Source: Rhodobacterales bacterium (lineage in GTDB: Bacteria; Pseudomonadota; Alphaproteobacteria; Rhodobacterales; Rhodobacteraceae). From it: DNA of 64,000 nucleotides. Under the pieces are notes generated by a model. It was not told where the DNA came from. It made no database searches and worked only from the letters and a program-made list of their open reading frames with translations. This document shows positions 1 to 7,697 of this stretch, one piece after another (the first letter of the stretch is position 1; each line of letters opens with the position of its first letter). A program made the position numbers and the translations under genes. Location: NCBI GenBank assembly GCA_002747035.1, contig PDRZ01000018.1, forward strand, positions 1-64,000. The letters run 5' to 3'.

Positions 1-91
1 GAATGCACTCTGCCTTGGGCTGGAAAAGCCCTGTCGCATTCGAGCGGAAAGTGGCTTAAACGAGCACTTGGGGCGGCACAAAAACGTGACA

Positions 92-121
92 GGTCCACCC
101 TCATCGGGTGGTCCGGTTTTA
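92..121. repeat. Hairpin at the presumed right end of the IS3 remnant
   Basis: GGTCCACCC (92-100) and GGGTGGTCC (106-114) form a nearly perfect hairpin with one mismatch, followed on the plus strand by a short T run. It lies just past the stop codon of the transposase fragment, where the terminal inverted repeat of an IS3-type element is expected. It could also act as a terminator for a gene entering from the left edge. The IS boundary is inferred, because no matching left end is visible. Confidence 0.45.
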
Positions 122-124
122 TTG

Positions 125-470
125 TTAGTGCATTGTCGGCCTCTGGTTCATCGGGACGATGCTTTCTGGCGCAGGCGGACGATAGCCCAAAGAGCTATGC
201 GACCTGACCGTATTGTAATGAACGCGCCATTGCTCGATGAGGATTTGCGCCTCCCGCAGGCTGTAGAACAGCTCACCATTCAGAAGCTCATCCGTTGCCC
301 GCCAGGCGATTTGCAAAGCAAATCTGCCGAAAGGGGCGGAACCGAGCGTTGAAGCTTTCGCAATAGCCGTTCTCCCAAGGTGATCCCGGTTCTATATAAG
401 CCGTCTTCGCGCCGACGGCAGCAATCCGGTCCCGCACCTTCTGAGCGATAAATTCCGTTCCGTAACACCT
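125..470 (-). pseudogene. IS3-family transposase (OrfB) 3' fragment, frameshifted
   Basis: Reading leftward, the DNA encodes the end of an IS3-type DDE integrase: GTEFIAQKVRD, then YIEPGSPWENGYCESFNARF, then after a frame change DELLNGELFYSLREAQ and YNTVRSHSSLGYRPPAPE. These are the hallmark C-terminal motifs of OrfB, including the catalytic Glu in the ENGYCESF block. The two halves are in different frames because about 44 extra bases sit between them at 293-336. The upstream DD part of the active site and OrfA are missing, so the element cannot move by itself. It sits downstream of the tonB end of the heme operon. Confidence 0.85.
293..336. repeat. 44-bp palindromic insertion inside the IS3 transposase remnant
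   Basis: In intact IS3 OrfB proteins, FNARFR is followed directly by DELLNGE. Here 44 bases separate the two codon blocks and shift the frame. The insert contains the palindrome GATTTGC-AAA-GCAAATC (308-324). No target duplication is obvious. The boundaries were placed by comparing with the family protein pattern, so each may be off by a base or two. Confidence 0.55.
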
Positions 471-484
471 TCGGAATGACGTTG

Positions 485-758
485 ATTTAGAAGCTATGAT
501 TGCCTGCGCAGCCCTCAAGCAGCGCAGGCAATCATAGCCGGGTCTCAGGTCTTTACAGTGGTTTTGCACAAACCACACCGCAAGGGAGTCCTCGCTCGAT
601 GAGCCAGGCGATGCAGGTGCCCCATCCTGGTCCCTCGTCGCTTCCCGGATCCTCGTCGTGATCGCCACGGCCGCCGCGCACAGATCCGGCAGCACGCAAC
701 CAGCCAAAAAATCCGCATTGGCCTCGAACACCGCCTGGGCCAGCCGGGATCGGCTCAT
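485..758 (-). other. Short ORF downstream of tonB, truncated at the IS fragment; function unknown
   Basis: An ORF starts at 758, 45 bases after the tonB stop, with AAGGG about eight bases before its ATG. It begins MSRSRLAQAVFEANADFLAG, reads an Ala/Arg-rich stretch, passes through the hairpin at 493-538 and then runs into transposase sequence. It may be a gene of the heme operon cut by the IS, or a chance ORF. I do not recognise its sequence. Confidence 0.25.
493..538. repeat. Perfect 17-bp inverted repeat (hairpin)
   Basis: GCTATGATTGCCTGCGC (493-509) is repeated as its exact reverse complement at 522-538 around a 12-base loop. There is no T run, so a classical terminator is unlikely. It lies at the outer border of the IS3 fragment, which suggests an end of a mobile or repeat element. 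Confidence 0.6.
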
Positions 759-802
759 TCGGATACCCTTGATCCATTGCCCGGCATGTCGCGCGAGGCG
801 GT

Positions 803-1855
803 TTATCGTGCCTTGACGGGCAAACGGAAGGTGTGCTTGCGGATGCCAAGCTTTTTGGGCGCGGCCGGGAAGCGGCCCGCGTTGCGAACGGCGGCAAGGG
901 CCAGTTTGTCAAGCTTGGCGTTGCCCGAAGACTTGGACAACCGCACGCCGAGCAAGGAACCGCTGCCGGATACCGTGATCGTCACCACGGCGGTGCCGCG
1001 CCCAACTCCGCGCGGGGCGCGGCGGGCGATGCGGGCACGGATCTGACCGCCCCATTTGGCCAAAAGCGAGCGTTTTTGTGACTTCGAAACCGTGGCCGCC
1101 CGGGATTTTTTGTTGTTACCCTTGGCGACACCGCCGCCGGTGCCCTTGGCGACCCGACCGCTGGACCCGATCGAGGACTTGGTGGATTTCTTTTTCTGTG
1201 ACTTAGACGCCTTTTTCGGTGCCGTCTGTTTGCGTTTTGCCTGTTTCGAAGTGGTCTTTGGTTTGGGTTTGGCCTTCTGTTTCGGTTTGGGCTTGAGCTT
1301 CGGTTTTTTCTTGACCTTGGAGCGCGGCGGTGGATCAACCGAGACTTGCGGCTGGGCCTCCGGGGGGGGGGCCATTGACAAGGCGGGCTTGTTCGGGGTC
1401 ACAGAGCGGTTAGACGGCAGTGCGGGGGCCGACGGGGCGACCGCCATATCCGGCAGGGCAAGCCCAGCCGACATTTCCGGCGACCGGGTAAGCTTTTCCG
1501 GCGCTCGTTTCTGGTATTCGGGAGTGTCGGGGCTGTGCGGATCCGCAAGCGTTTCCAGAGCGGATGCATCGGGCCGGGCAACAGGGTCCGCCTCAAATGT
1601 CTGAATATCCGGGGGCGTCAGTTCGGCCAGTTCGGGTTCCGTCATCACCACGTCGGTCACGACATCCAGGTCCGGGGGGGTGTCCCAGGTCTCGACCATA
1701 GTCGCGACACTGGCCGTAGAAGCCTTGATCGACAGGATCGCGTCACCCTGTGCCCCAGCCCCCTCAAGGCCAGCGGTCTGACGCGGCGACCAGACCGCGA
1801 TATGAGCGACAAGGGCGATTGCGACGAAACCGGAGAGTTCAAAGAACGTACGCAT
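803..1855 (-). CDS. tonB: TonB-family energy transducer of the heme-uptake operon
   Basis: This 350-residue protein has a single N-terminal membrane anchor (about residues 8-24). A long, very basic Pro/Lys linker follows (about 175-230, with KPKLKPKPKQKAKPKPK), then a C-terminal TonB domain (about 265-345) ending FRLPVKAR. TonB carries proton-motive energy from ExbBD to outer-membrane receptors, here most likely HmuR and perhaps BtuB. It is the last clear gene of the heme operon, and its ATG lies three bases after the exbD stop. A run of ten G (plus strand, 1362-1371) lies in the linker region of the coding sequence and could be prone to slippage. Confidence 0.9.
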   Translation of the reverse strand: MRTFFELSGFVAIALVAHIAVWSPRQTAGLEGAGAQGDAILSIKASTASVATMVETWDTPPDLDVVTDVVMTEPELAELTPPDIQTFEADPVARPDASALETLADPHSPDTPEYQKRAPEKLTRSPEMSAGLALPDMAVAPSAPALPSNRSVTPNKPALSMAPPPEAQPQVSVDPPPRSKVKKKPKLKPKPKQKAKPKPKTTSKQAKRKQTAPKKASKSQKKKSTKSSIGSSGRVAKGTGGGVAKGNNKKSRAATVSKSQKRSLLAKWGGQIRARIARRAPRGVGRGTAVVTITVSGSGSLLGVRLSKSSGNAKLDKLALAAVRNAGRFPAAPKKLGIRKHTFRLPVKAR

Positions 1856-1858
1856 GAC

Positions 1859-2239
1859 CTACCTCGCCACCGAAACCAGCTTGACCCGGCGCACCCCATG
1901 GGCGGCCAGCCTGGGCAGAAGGGTTGCAATAAGGCTGGCTTCGACCGCCTTGTCGGCGCGGATCATCAGGGCCTCATCCGTGCCAAGGTCGGACAACCCC
2001 GACAGCACGGCATCACCGCGCAAATCCCCCATGGCCAATTCGCCGCTGGCCGAGATATAGAGGATGCGTTTACCATCCGCCGGAGCTTCGGCGCTGGAGT
2101 CCGGTGGGTTAACCTCGAACGGTTCGGGCGGCGCGATCTGCGCCGTCATCAGGAAGAAGATCAGCAGCAGGAAAACGACGTTGATCATGGGTACAACGCC
2201 TTCGCGCCGGTCGCGCTTTGTGGCTTGGGGCAGGTCCAT
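1859..2239 (-). CDS. exbD: ExbD/TolR-family biopolymer transport protein (second copy)
   Basis: This 126-residue protein has the ExbD plan: a short cytoplasmic N-terminus, one membrane segment (VPMINVVFLLLIFFLM, about residues 16-31) and a periplasmic domain. It works with ExbB to power TonB. In the membrane segment the usual D of PMIDVVF is N (PMINVVF), whereas the neighbouring ExbD keeps PMIDVVF. That Asp is the proton-path residue in ExbD. This copy is therefore probably structural, or contributes to a mixed ExbD dimer. It sits between the other exbD and tonB. Confidence 0.88.
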   Translation of the reverse strand: MDLPQATKRDRREGVVPMINVVFLLLIFFLMTAQIAPPEPFEVNPPDSSAEAPADGKRILYISASGELAMGDLRGDAVLSGLSDLGTDEALMIRADKAVEASLIATLLPRLAAHGVRRVKLVSVAR

Positions 2240-2244
2240 TCTGC

Positions 2245-2622
2245 TTACTCCACCAAGATCAGGGAATCGTAACCGGCCTTGCCAAGGGCCTCCATCACCT
2301 CGACCACCCGCTGTAGGTCGGCCTTGTCACGGGCGCGCAGGATGATGGCATCACTATGGGACAACATCATGCTGCCCAGTTCCGGCAAAAGCTCCTCCAT
2401 TGGCTTGTCGATGCCATTCAACCGCACGCCTTCCGGCAATATATCGATCAGCCGCGGTGGCCCCTGATAGGGTTTATCCGAGGCGGTGCTGATCGGCAGG
2501 TCGATGACCACGTCCTGGCCAAAGCGTGAGGCCAGCATGAAAAACACCAGCAACAGAAAGACCACATCGATCATCGGGGTCAGGCTGGGCTTACGACGGG
2601 TTGGAGCGGGGCCGAGTTGCAT
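2245..2622 (-). CDS. exbD: ExbD/TolR-family biopolymer transport protein (first copy)
   Basis: This 125-residue protein has one membrane segment (SLTPMIDVVFLLLVFFML, about residues 13-30), which includes the conserved Asp that takes part in proton flow. A periplasmic domain ends YDSLILVE. It should pair with the ExbB encoded four bases upstream and energise TonB. Two different exbD genes in one operon suggest a hetero-ExbD unit, which is inference. Confidence 0.92.
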   Translation of the reverse strand: MQLGPAPTRRKPSLTPMIDVVFLLLVFFMLASRFGQDVVIDLPISTASDKPYQGPPRLIDILPEGVRLNGIDKPMEELLPELGSMMLSHSDAIILRARDKADLQRVVEVMEALGKAGYDSLILVE

Positions 2623-2626
2623 GGGG

Positions 2627-3304
2627 TTATTCTGCGGCGGCGGGCATTGCGGCGGGCACCGGCTTTGGCTTGCGGATCAACACGCGGGTGATGGCATCCT
2701 CCATGTCGGCCTGTGCCCGGTCCGCCACGCTTTCAAACCACGCCAGTGCGACACCGGCGGGAATCGCCACCGCCATGCCTGCGGCGGTGGTCAGCAGCGC
2801 CTCCCAAATCCCACCGGCCAGCGCCGCGGGATCGGCACGCGACCCAGCCTCCTGCAACGTCTGGAACGCGGAAATCATGCCCAGCACGGTGCCCAACAGG
2901 CCCAGCAGTGGCGCGATCGTTGCGATCAGATCCAGCGCCCTGAGGCCGGTCCGCGCACGCGCCAGTTGGTTCTTGGCCACGCGCTGAATTTCTTCGCGGA
3001 CTTCGCTGTCGTCAAACTCGGGGTTGGTGCGGGCATCCATCGCCGTGCGCACCACCACCGCGCGCAGAGATCGGCGCTTTGCAATCAGGTTCCGCGCACC
3101 GGTGGGGTCGCCGCCTTCCCATTGGCGCACGGCCGCTTCCGTCCGCCGCCCGGCCCAGGCCCCCATCAGCACAAGTCGCCAGACCTTCCACAGGATCAGC
3201 GCAAGGGTCAGCACCGACAGCGCCGCAATCGCCCAGATCGCAGGGCCACCCTTGATCAGAAAATCCTGAACCTCACCCCAACGCGCAAGAAAATCCATGG
3301 TCAT
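2627..3304 (-). CDS. exbB: ExbB/TolQ-family MotA-like proton channel protein
   Basis: This protein of about 225 residues has three hydrophobic segments: one near residues 20-45 and two in the C-terminal half around LIATIAPLLGLLGTVLGMIS and LLTTAAGMAVAIPAGVALAW. These are the signature MotA/TolQ/ExbB segments. It forms the pentameric channel around ExbD. Two starts are possible. ATG at 3304 overlaps the stop of the preceding VOC gene (ATGA), and ATG at 3298 lies eight bases after a GGAG, which is better spacing. Either way translation is coupled to the upstream gene. Confidence 0.92.
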   Translation of the reverse strand: MTMDFLARWGEVQDFLIKGGPAIWAIAALSVLTLALILWKVWRLVLMGAWAGRRTEAAVRQWEGGDPTGARNLIAKRRSLRAVVVRTAMDARTNPEFDDSEVREEIQRVAKNQLARARTGLRALDLIATIAPLLGLLGTVLGMISAFQTLQEAGSRADPAALAGGIWEALLTTAAGMAVAIPAGVALAWFESVADRAQADMEDAITRVLIRKPKPVPAAMPAAAE

Positions 3305-3675
3305 CTCTCCGGAAAACTGTGCCCATCGGGCAATTCATCTGTGCTCATGCCAAACTTGAGCAGGTTACCGTGGGGGTCGTGCAAATAAAATTCGGTCATG
3401 CCCCAAGGGCGGCTGTATATGTCGGTCAGACGCTCCGCACCTCGCGCCGACAGTGCCTTGTGCAGTTCAAGAATACCGCCGCCGCGAATGTAGCAACTCG
3501 TCTCGCTACAAACATCAGGACGCGCGGTAAGCGCATAATGCAACTCGATACCATAGCCGCACAGAATCGCATAGCCGTCCCACACGGACACATGAAACCC
3601 CAGCGACAGGGCATATTCGCGCGTTTCGGCGATGTTGGGCGACAGGAGGATCGGTATGGCCATCAGCTCAGTCAT
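3301..3675 (-). CDS. VOC-superfamily (glyoxalase/bleomycin-resistance-like) protein inside the heme operon
   Basis: This protein of about 124 residues starts MTELMAIPILLSPNIAET and carries the vicinal-oxygen-chelate pattern: a first beta-alpha-beta unit with YALSLGFHV, an ELHYAL strand, and a final EFYLHDPHGNLLKFG. The His of ELHYAL and the Glu of TEFYLHDP are at the usual metal-ligand places. The ATG at 3675 lies just after the hmuV stop, and the stop overlaps exbB. It is clearly co-transcribed with heme-uptake genes, but its substrate is unknown. A role with heme, its breakdown products or a siderophore-like ligand is speculation from context. Confidence 0.8.
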   Translation of the reverse strand: MTELMAIPILLSPNIAETREYALSLGFHVSVWDGYAILCGYGIELHYALTARPDVCSETSCYIRGGGILELHKALSARGAERLTDIYSRPWGMTEFYLHDPHGNLLKFGMSTDELPDGHSFPER

Positions 3676-3676
3676 G

Positions 3677-4462
3677 TCACACCGCCACCAGCCCGGCCGC
3701 ATGGGGCAGAATAAACGTGCCCGTTGACGGGGCCGCATTGACCCGCACGTCACAGCGATACGCCCGGCTCAGCAAGTCGTTGCGCAATACCAGATCGGGC
3801 GCGCCCTGACTCAGAACATGGCCCTCGGCAATCAATGCCACGCTGTTGGAAAACATCGACGTCAGGTTCAGATCGTGCATCACCGCCACCACGCCCCCCC
3901 CGGCATTGGCATAGTCCCGGGCGATCTGCATCACCTGAAGCTGGTGACCAATGTCGAGCGCCGAAACCGGTTCATCCAGGAACAGCCAGCGCGGTTCGCC
4001 ATCTTCGACAGCATTCCAAACCTGGGCCAACACCCGGGCCAGTTGCACGCGCTGTTGTTCGCCCCCCGAAAGCTCCTGATAGAACCGGCCTTCAAATCCG
4101 TCTAATCCGACCCGCAACAGCGCCTGGCGGATCAGCCCATCGGTTCCGGCGGCCAGGCCACGGCTCAGCCCCAGTCGAACCACTTCGACCACGGTGAAGG
4201 GAAAGGCCAGCGGCGTCGCCTGTGGCAACACAGCCCGGATCGCGGCCAGCTCCCAGGGTTTGACCCGGGTGATGTCATGACCGTTCAACATGACCCTGCC
4301 GTCAAACTCGGCCTCGCCGGTCAGGGCCCGCAATAGCGTGGTTTTGCCCGATCCGTTGGGTCCGACAATTGCGGTGACCTCACCGGCCTGTGCGGTGAAT
4401 CCGACCGCATGCAGGATCTCGCGTGCCCCATATGAAACCGTGATGTGTTCTGCGCTTAGCAT
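3677..4462 (-). CDS. hmuV: Heme ABC transporter ATP-binding protein HmuV
   Basis: The protein has about 261 residues from the ATG at 4462 (MLSAEHITVSYG). It has Walker A (GPNGSGKTTLL), the signature LSGGEQQRVQLARVLAQ, Walker B (WLFLDEPVSALD) and the switch His (VMHDLNLTS). It drives heme across the inner membrane with HmuU. The sequence RVLAQVWNAVEDGEPRWLFL, between signature and Walker B, is typical of the HmuV family and of proteobacterial hemin importers. It starts just after the hmuU stop. Confidence 0.95.
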   Translation of the reverse strand: MLSAEHITVSYGAREILHAVGFTAQAGEVTAIVGPNGSGKTTLLRALTGEAEFDGRVMLNGHDITRVKPWELAAIRAVLPQATPLAFPFTVVEVVRLGLSRGLAAGTDGLIRQALLRVGLDGFEGRFYQELSGGEQQRVQLARVLAQVWNAVEDGEPRWLFLDEPVSALDIGHQLQVMQIARDYANAGGGVVAVMHDLNLTSMFSNSVALIAEGHVLSQGAPDLVLRNDLLSRAYRCDVRVNAAPSTGTFILPHAAGLVAV

Positions 4463-4466
4463 TACG

Positions 4467-5543
4467 TTACATGTCCAACAGGCCGCGTTGCCGCAGCAGG
4501 ATCCAAAGGAAGAATGGCCCACCCAGCGTGGCGGTGATGATCCCGATAGGAAGCTCGGCCGGAGCGATGACTACCCGGCTGATCACGTCCGCGCAAAGCA
4601 GAATCGAAGCGCCCAGCAGCGCGGAATTCAACAACAGATATTTGTGATCCGGCCCCACGATCAGGCGCAGCAGGTGCGGCACCACGATACCCACGAATCC
4701 GATGCCGCCGCTGACGGCAACCGCGGCACCGGTGGCCCCTGCAACCATCAGAATCGCGGTGTTTTTCAATCTCTGAACCGGAATACCGATATGCGAGGCT
4801 GCGGCCTCACCCAAGGCCAACCCGTTCAGCCCGCGCGCCAGAAAGGGCGAGACAGCCAGCGCAATAATGATCAGCGGTGCCGCCGCCAGAACCTTGGCCC
4901 AAGTCGCCCCACCGATGGACCCCATGCTCCAGAAGGTCAGGGTTCTGAGTTCCGCGTCATTGGCAATATAGGTCAGCGCACCTGAAATCGCCCCGGTCAA
5001 CGCGCCAAGCGCAATCCCCGCCAGAAGCATGGTCGCAACCGAGGTGCGGCCCCGACGGGTTGAAATGCGATAAAGGATCATTGTCGAGCACCACGCACCA
5101 ACAAAAGCCGCAACCGGCACCATGTAATACCCCAAAACGCCAGAAATCGCCGCAGGAAGCATCCCCCCCAACACGATTGCCCCGATAGCCCCCAACCCTG
5201 CACCGGCGCTGACCCCGACCAGCCCGGGATCGGCAAGGGGGTTGCGAAACAGCCCCTGCATCACCGCGCCGGACACGGCCAGCGCCGCACCAACAAGAAC
5301 ACCCATCGCCGTGCGCGGCATCCGGATGTCGTAAAGCACGATTTGATCCCGAAGGGTCAGATCCTGTGCCGACGTCACGCTACGCGCAACGTCCCACAAC
5401 GATACACTCGTGGCCCCGACGCCAAGGCTAAGCAACACGGCGAGGAACAGCACCACCAGAAGAAACAGGGCCAGCGCCCGTGCCTTGTGGCTTCGGTCGC
5501 CGGGCAGCACCGTGCCGGCGATGTCTTGGGTAAGGATGCTCAT
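4467..5543 (-). CDS. hmuU: Heme ABC transporter permease HmuU (FecCD family)
   Basis: The protein has 358 residues with about ten membrane segments. It carries the FecCD/BtuC hallmarks RMPRTAMGVLVGAALAVSG, MQGLFRNPLADPGLVG and GFVGIVVPHLLRLIVGPDH. It forms the heme channel as a dimer, served by HmuT outside and HmuV inside. It ends five bases before the hmuV start. Confidence 0.95.
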   Translation of the reverse strand: MSILTQDIAGTVLPGDRSHKARALALFLLVVLFLAVLLSLGVGATSVSLWDVARSVTSAQDLTLRDQIVLYDIRMPRTAMGVLVGAALAVSGAVMQGLFRNPLADPGLVGVSAGAGLGAIGAIVLGGMLPAAISGVLGYYMVPVAAFVGAWCSTMILYRISTRRGRTSVATMLLAGIALGALTGAISGALTYIANDAELRTLTFWSMGSIGGATWAKVLAAAPLIIIALAVSPFLARGLNGLALGEAAASHIGIPVQRLKNTAILMVAGATGAAVAVSGGIGFVGIVVPHLLRLIVGPDHKYLLLNSALLGASILLCADVISRVVIAPAELPIGIITATLGGPFFLWILLRQRGLLDM

Positions 5544-5549
5544 GTCGCG

Positions 5550-6428
5550 TCAGCGTCCCGTCTCTTTCAGCGCCCGGGACAGTTCGGTGATTGCCTCGGC
5601 GGTGCGCACCGAAAACCCCAGCATCTTCATGCCATCCATCCGGATCACCGTTCGGGTCTGCCCCGCAGGTGTTCCGGAAATGGCCGGGTGAGAGAACAGT
5701 TGTTCGTCGGTAACGCCACGATTGTCCCCGCGATCCATCAACAGGATCACGTCTGCCCGGCTTTCGATAATGGCTTCGTCGGTCATGGGTTTGTAACCTT
5801 CAAACCCGGTCGCCGCATTTGAGGCCCCGGCCAGCTCGATAATTCCCTGTGCTGCCGTGTTCTGACCGCCGACCATGACGCGCCCTCCGGCCATGGTCAG
5901 AATGAACAGCACCCGTTTTTCGCGCATGTCTTCGGTCATCGCCGCCGCGGCTTCAAGTTCCGAGCGCACCTGTTCGGCAAGCACCGCCCCCTTTTCGGGA
6001 ACGCCCAACACGTCGGCCACAGCCGTGATTTTGTTTGTAACAGCATCCGCCGTATATCCTTCCGGGATCTCGATCAGCGGTATGGCGGCTTCGCGCAAAA
6101 GCTGCACGGCTTCGACCGGGCCGGCCCCCTGTTCGGCGATCAGCATGTCGGGATTGACCGACAAAATACCCTCGGGAGAAAGGCGGCGGATATATCCGAC
6201 ATCTGGCAGTTCCAGCGCCGCAGCCGGGAAATTCGACGTGGTGTCGCGCCCGACAAGCCGATCTTCTTCACCAAGGGCGTAGATGATTTCGGTCACCGCG
6301 CCGCCAACTGAAACAATGCGATTGGCGGGCTGGTCGGCCTGCCCCACCTGTGCAGAGGCAAGGAAAATAATGGACATCAACAGGCCCAGACCGGCCCGCG
6401 CCCAAAAGAATGAAACTGGGGTTTTCAT
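5550..6428 (-). CDS. hmuT: Periplasmic heme-binding protein HmuT
   Basis: This 292-residue protein has a signal peptide (MKTPVSFFWARAGLGLL, cleavage expected near AQVGQA|DQ). The mature part has the helical-backbone (BtuF/FhuD-like) fold, starting NRIVSVGGAVTEIIYALGE and holding RLVGRDTTSNFP and MDGMKMLGFSVRTAEA. It captures heme released by HmuR and delivers it to HmuUV. The ATG overlaps the hmuS stop (ATGA), which indicates translational coupling. Confidence 0.94.
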   Translation of the reverse strand: MKTPVSFFWARAGLGLLMSIIFLASAQVGQADQPANRIVSVGGAVTEIIYALGEEDRLVGRDTTSNFPAAALELPDVGYIRRLSPEGILSVNPDMLIAEQGAGPVEAVQLLREAAIPLIEIPEGYTADAVTNKITAVADVLGVPEKGAVLAEQVRSELEAAAAMTEDMREKRVLFILTMAGGRVMVGGQNTAAQGIIELAGASNAATGFEGYKPMTDEAIIESRADVILLMDRGDNRGVTDEQLFSHPAISGTPAGQTRTVIRMDGMKMLGFSVRTAEAITELSRALKETGR

Positions 6429-7477
6429 GTCAACACCGCCTCTTCCCGGGTTTCGAAACCGGCAACCATTTCGTTCCAGCCCCGCGCGGCGTCCTCTCCG
6501 CGCAAAACACCGAAGAATTGAGCGATCAATCCGCCATCGGCATCAAAGGCTTCAACTGAAATCGCATCTCCGGCGCGGGTGGATTTGGTCACGGCGTACA
6601 CCTCGGCAATGTGATCTTTGCGCAGGTGCAGATCAAAGCCAGGATCAAGAACATTGATCCACGGCCCCATCTCGACGATCCTTTCAACCGGTCCGGTGTG
6701 GATTTCGATACACCCCATGTTGCCGACAAACACCATGATGGGAATCGCGGTCTCAGCAGCCTTGTAAAGAAGCTCTTGGATCACGCTGTTTTCGAGGCGC
6801 CTTGCATAGGGTTCACCCGCAATGCGATAGGCACCAAGGCGGTTCATCTTCATCCGCCGTGTCATGATCAGGAACTGATGGGTATCAGTCATCTGCTCCC
6901 ATTCCTCGCGCAGCTTTTCAGCCTTGTCCGCATCGCCCCTGGCCGGTTCGGTGGGCTTGCGCGCCTCAACCTCCAGCGTGTTGGACTGATCTTCAATCTT
7001 CAGATCGCGCACAACTGCCGACCATTCTTCGATATTCGATGCCTCCCGAAGGAACACCTTGTGAACCGCATCACCGGCGGCATCAAACACCTGAATCGTG
7101 CGGCGCGGACCGCGCTCGGTCTCCTGCTCGATTGCGAAACCGTAAACCCAGTGCTTGGGGAACATCCGCAGGTCGATCTGGCCATTGACAACCATCGAGG
7201 CATGCGTCCCGGAGGTATATTTGTCATATACCCCCACCTTTTCGATCACGCAGCTTTCGTTGCGCGTCAGCGCCATGACCTCACCAAACCGACCAAGCGC
7301 AGGCATCAGACGATCCATGTCAGCAGTGATTCTCGTCACCGTCTCACCGACATCCGCAGCGACCAGTTGCGCCTCGGAAATGCCCAGACTGTCGGCCAGA
7401 TCCCGGTCGCGCATCTTGGGGTTCTCGGCCCTTGCTGTCTTGATTTCAGACACAGACATAGCGGTTACTTCGGCCAA
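6425..7477 (-). CDS. hmuS: Heme-degrading/heme-carrier protein HmuS, TTG start
   Basis: The protein is of HemS/HmuS type, about 350 residues, with two tandem domains (about residues 30-170 and 200-340). It takes heme in the cytoplasm and either carries it or opens the ring. Start choice: an excellent AAGGAG (complement of 7485-7490) lies seven bases before the TTG at 7477, giving MAEVTAMSVSEIKTARAENP. This fits the family N-terminus. The upstream ATG at 7495 would put the ribosome site inside the gene, and the ATG at 7459 is too far from it. HmuS heads the nine-gene minus-strand heme operon. Confidence 0.92.
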   Translation of the reverse strand: MAEVTAMSVSEIKTARAENPKMRDRDLADSLGISEAQLVAADVGETVTRITADMDRLMPALGRFGEVMALTRNESCVIEKVGVYDKYTSGTHASMVVNGQIDLRMFPKHWVYGFAIEQETERGPRRTIQVFDAAGDAVHKVFLREASNIEEWSAVVRDLKIEDQSNTLEVEARKPTEPARGDADKAEKLREEWEQMTDTHQFLIMTRRMKMNRLGAYRIAGEPYARRLENSVIQELLYKAAETAIPIMVFVGNMGCIEIHTGPVERIVEMGPWINVLDPGFDLHLRKDHIAEVYAVTKSTRAGDAISVEAFDADGGLIAQFFGVLRGEDAARGWNEMVAGFETREEAVLT

Positions 7478-7547
7478 TTCGGCTCTCCTTTTCATCGGTA
7501 TTCCAAAGGCGCGCCAGACTTGAGGCAGGAGAGCCACAATTGCTGGT

Positions 7548-7565
7548 GCACCGTGATCACTGTGC
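7548..7565. promoter_or_regulatory. 18-bp near-perfect palindrome in the hmuS/hmuR divergent region
   Basis: The 18 bases at 7548-7565 are an inverted repeat (GCAC-c-GTGA / TCAC-t-GTGC) with only the central c/t positions unpaired. It lies between the divergent heme genes, upstream of the iron-rhodo-box. It looks like an operator for a dimeric regulator, which I cannot name. Confidence 0.45.
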
Positions 7566-7577
7566 GATCTTCATTAT

Positions 7578-7592
7578 TGACAAAAATACTCA
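7578..7592 (+). promoter_or_regulatory. Iron-rhodo-box (TGA-N9-TCA), probable RirA site, overlapping a -35 element
   Basis: TGA (7578-7580), nine bases, TCA (7590-7592) match the iron-rhodo-box bound by the Rrf2-type iron regulator RirA in alphaproteobacteria. It overlaps TTGACA (7577-7582), which reads as the -35 box of the hmuR promoter. Binding would therefore block transcription when iron is sufficient. The position relative to heme genes supports the call, but the motif is short. Confidence 0.65.
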
Positions 7593-7697
7593 AGTTAATT
7601 AGCGAGCGCAAGTCTCCCACTTTAGGGATCAAAAAAAACTATGACACAGCCAGCATCTCGCCAGCCCGGAATTCGTAAGGAATGGAAAGGGAAAGAA

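Noticed and set aside
1056-1604. Long plus-strand ORF opposite tonB
   Set aside because: It is the antisense of the tonB linker and shows repeated low-complexity text. No family motif and no ribosome site are seen.
2486-3388. 300-codon plus-strand ORF opposite exbB
   Set aside because: It runs antisense to exbB and exbD and reads as His/Arg/Pro-rich shadow text. The real genes on the other strand are certain.
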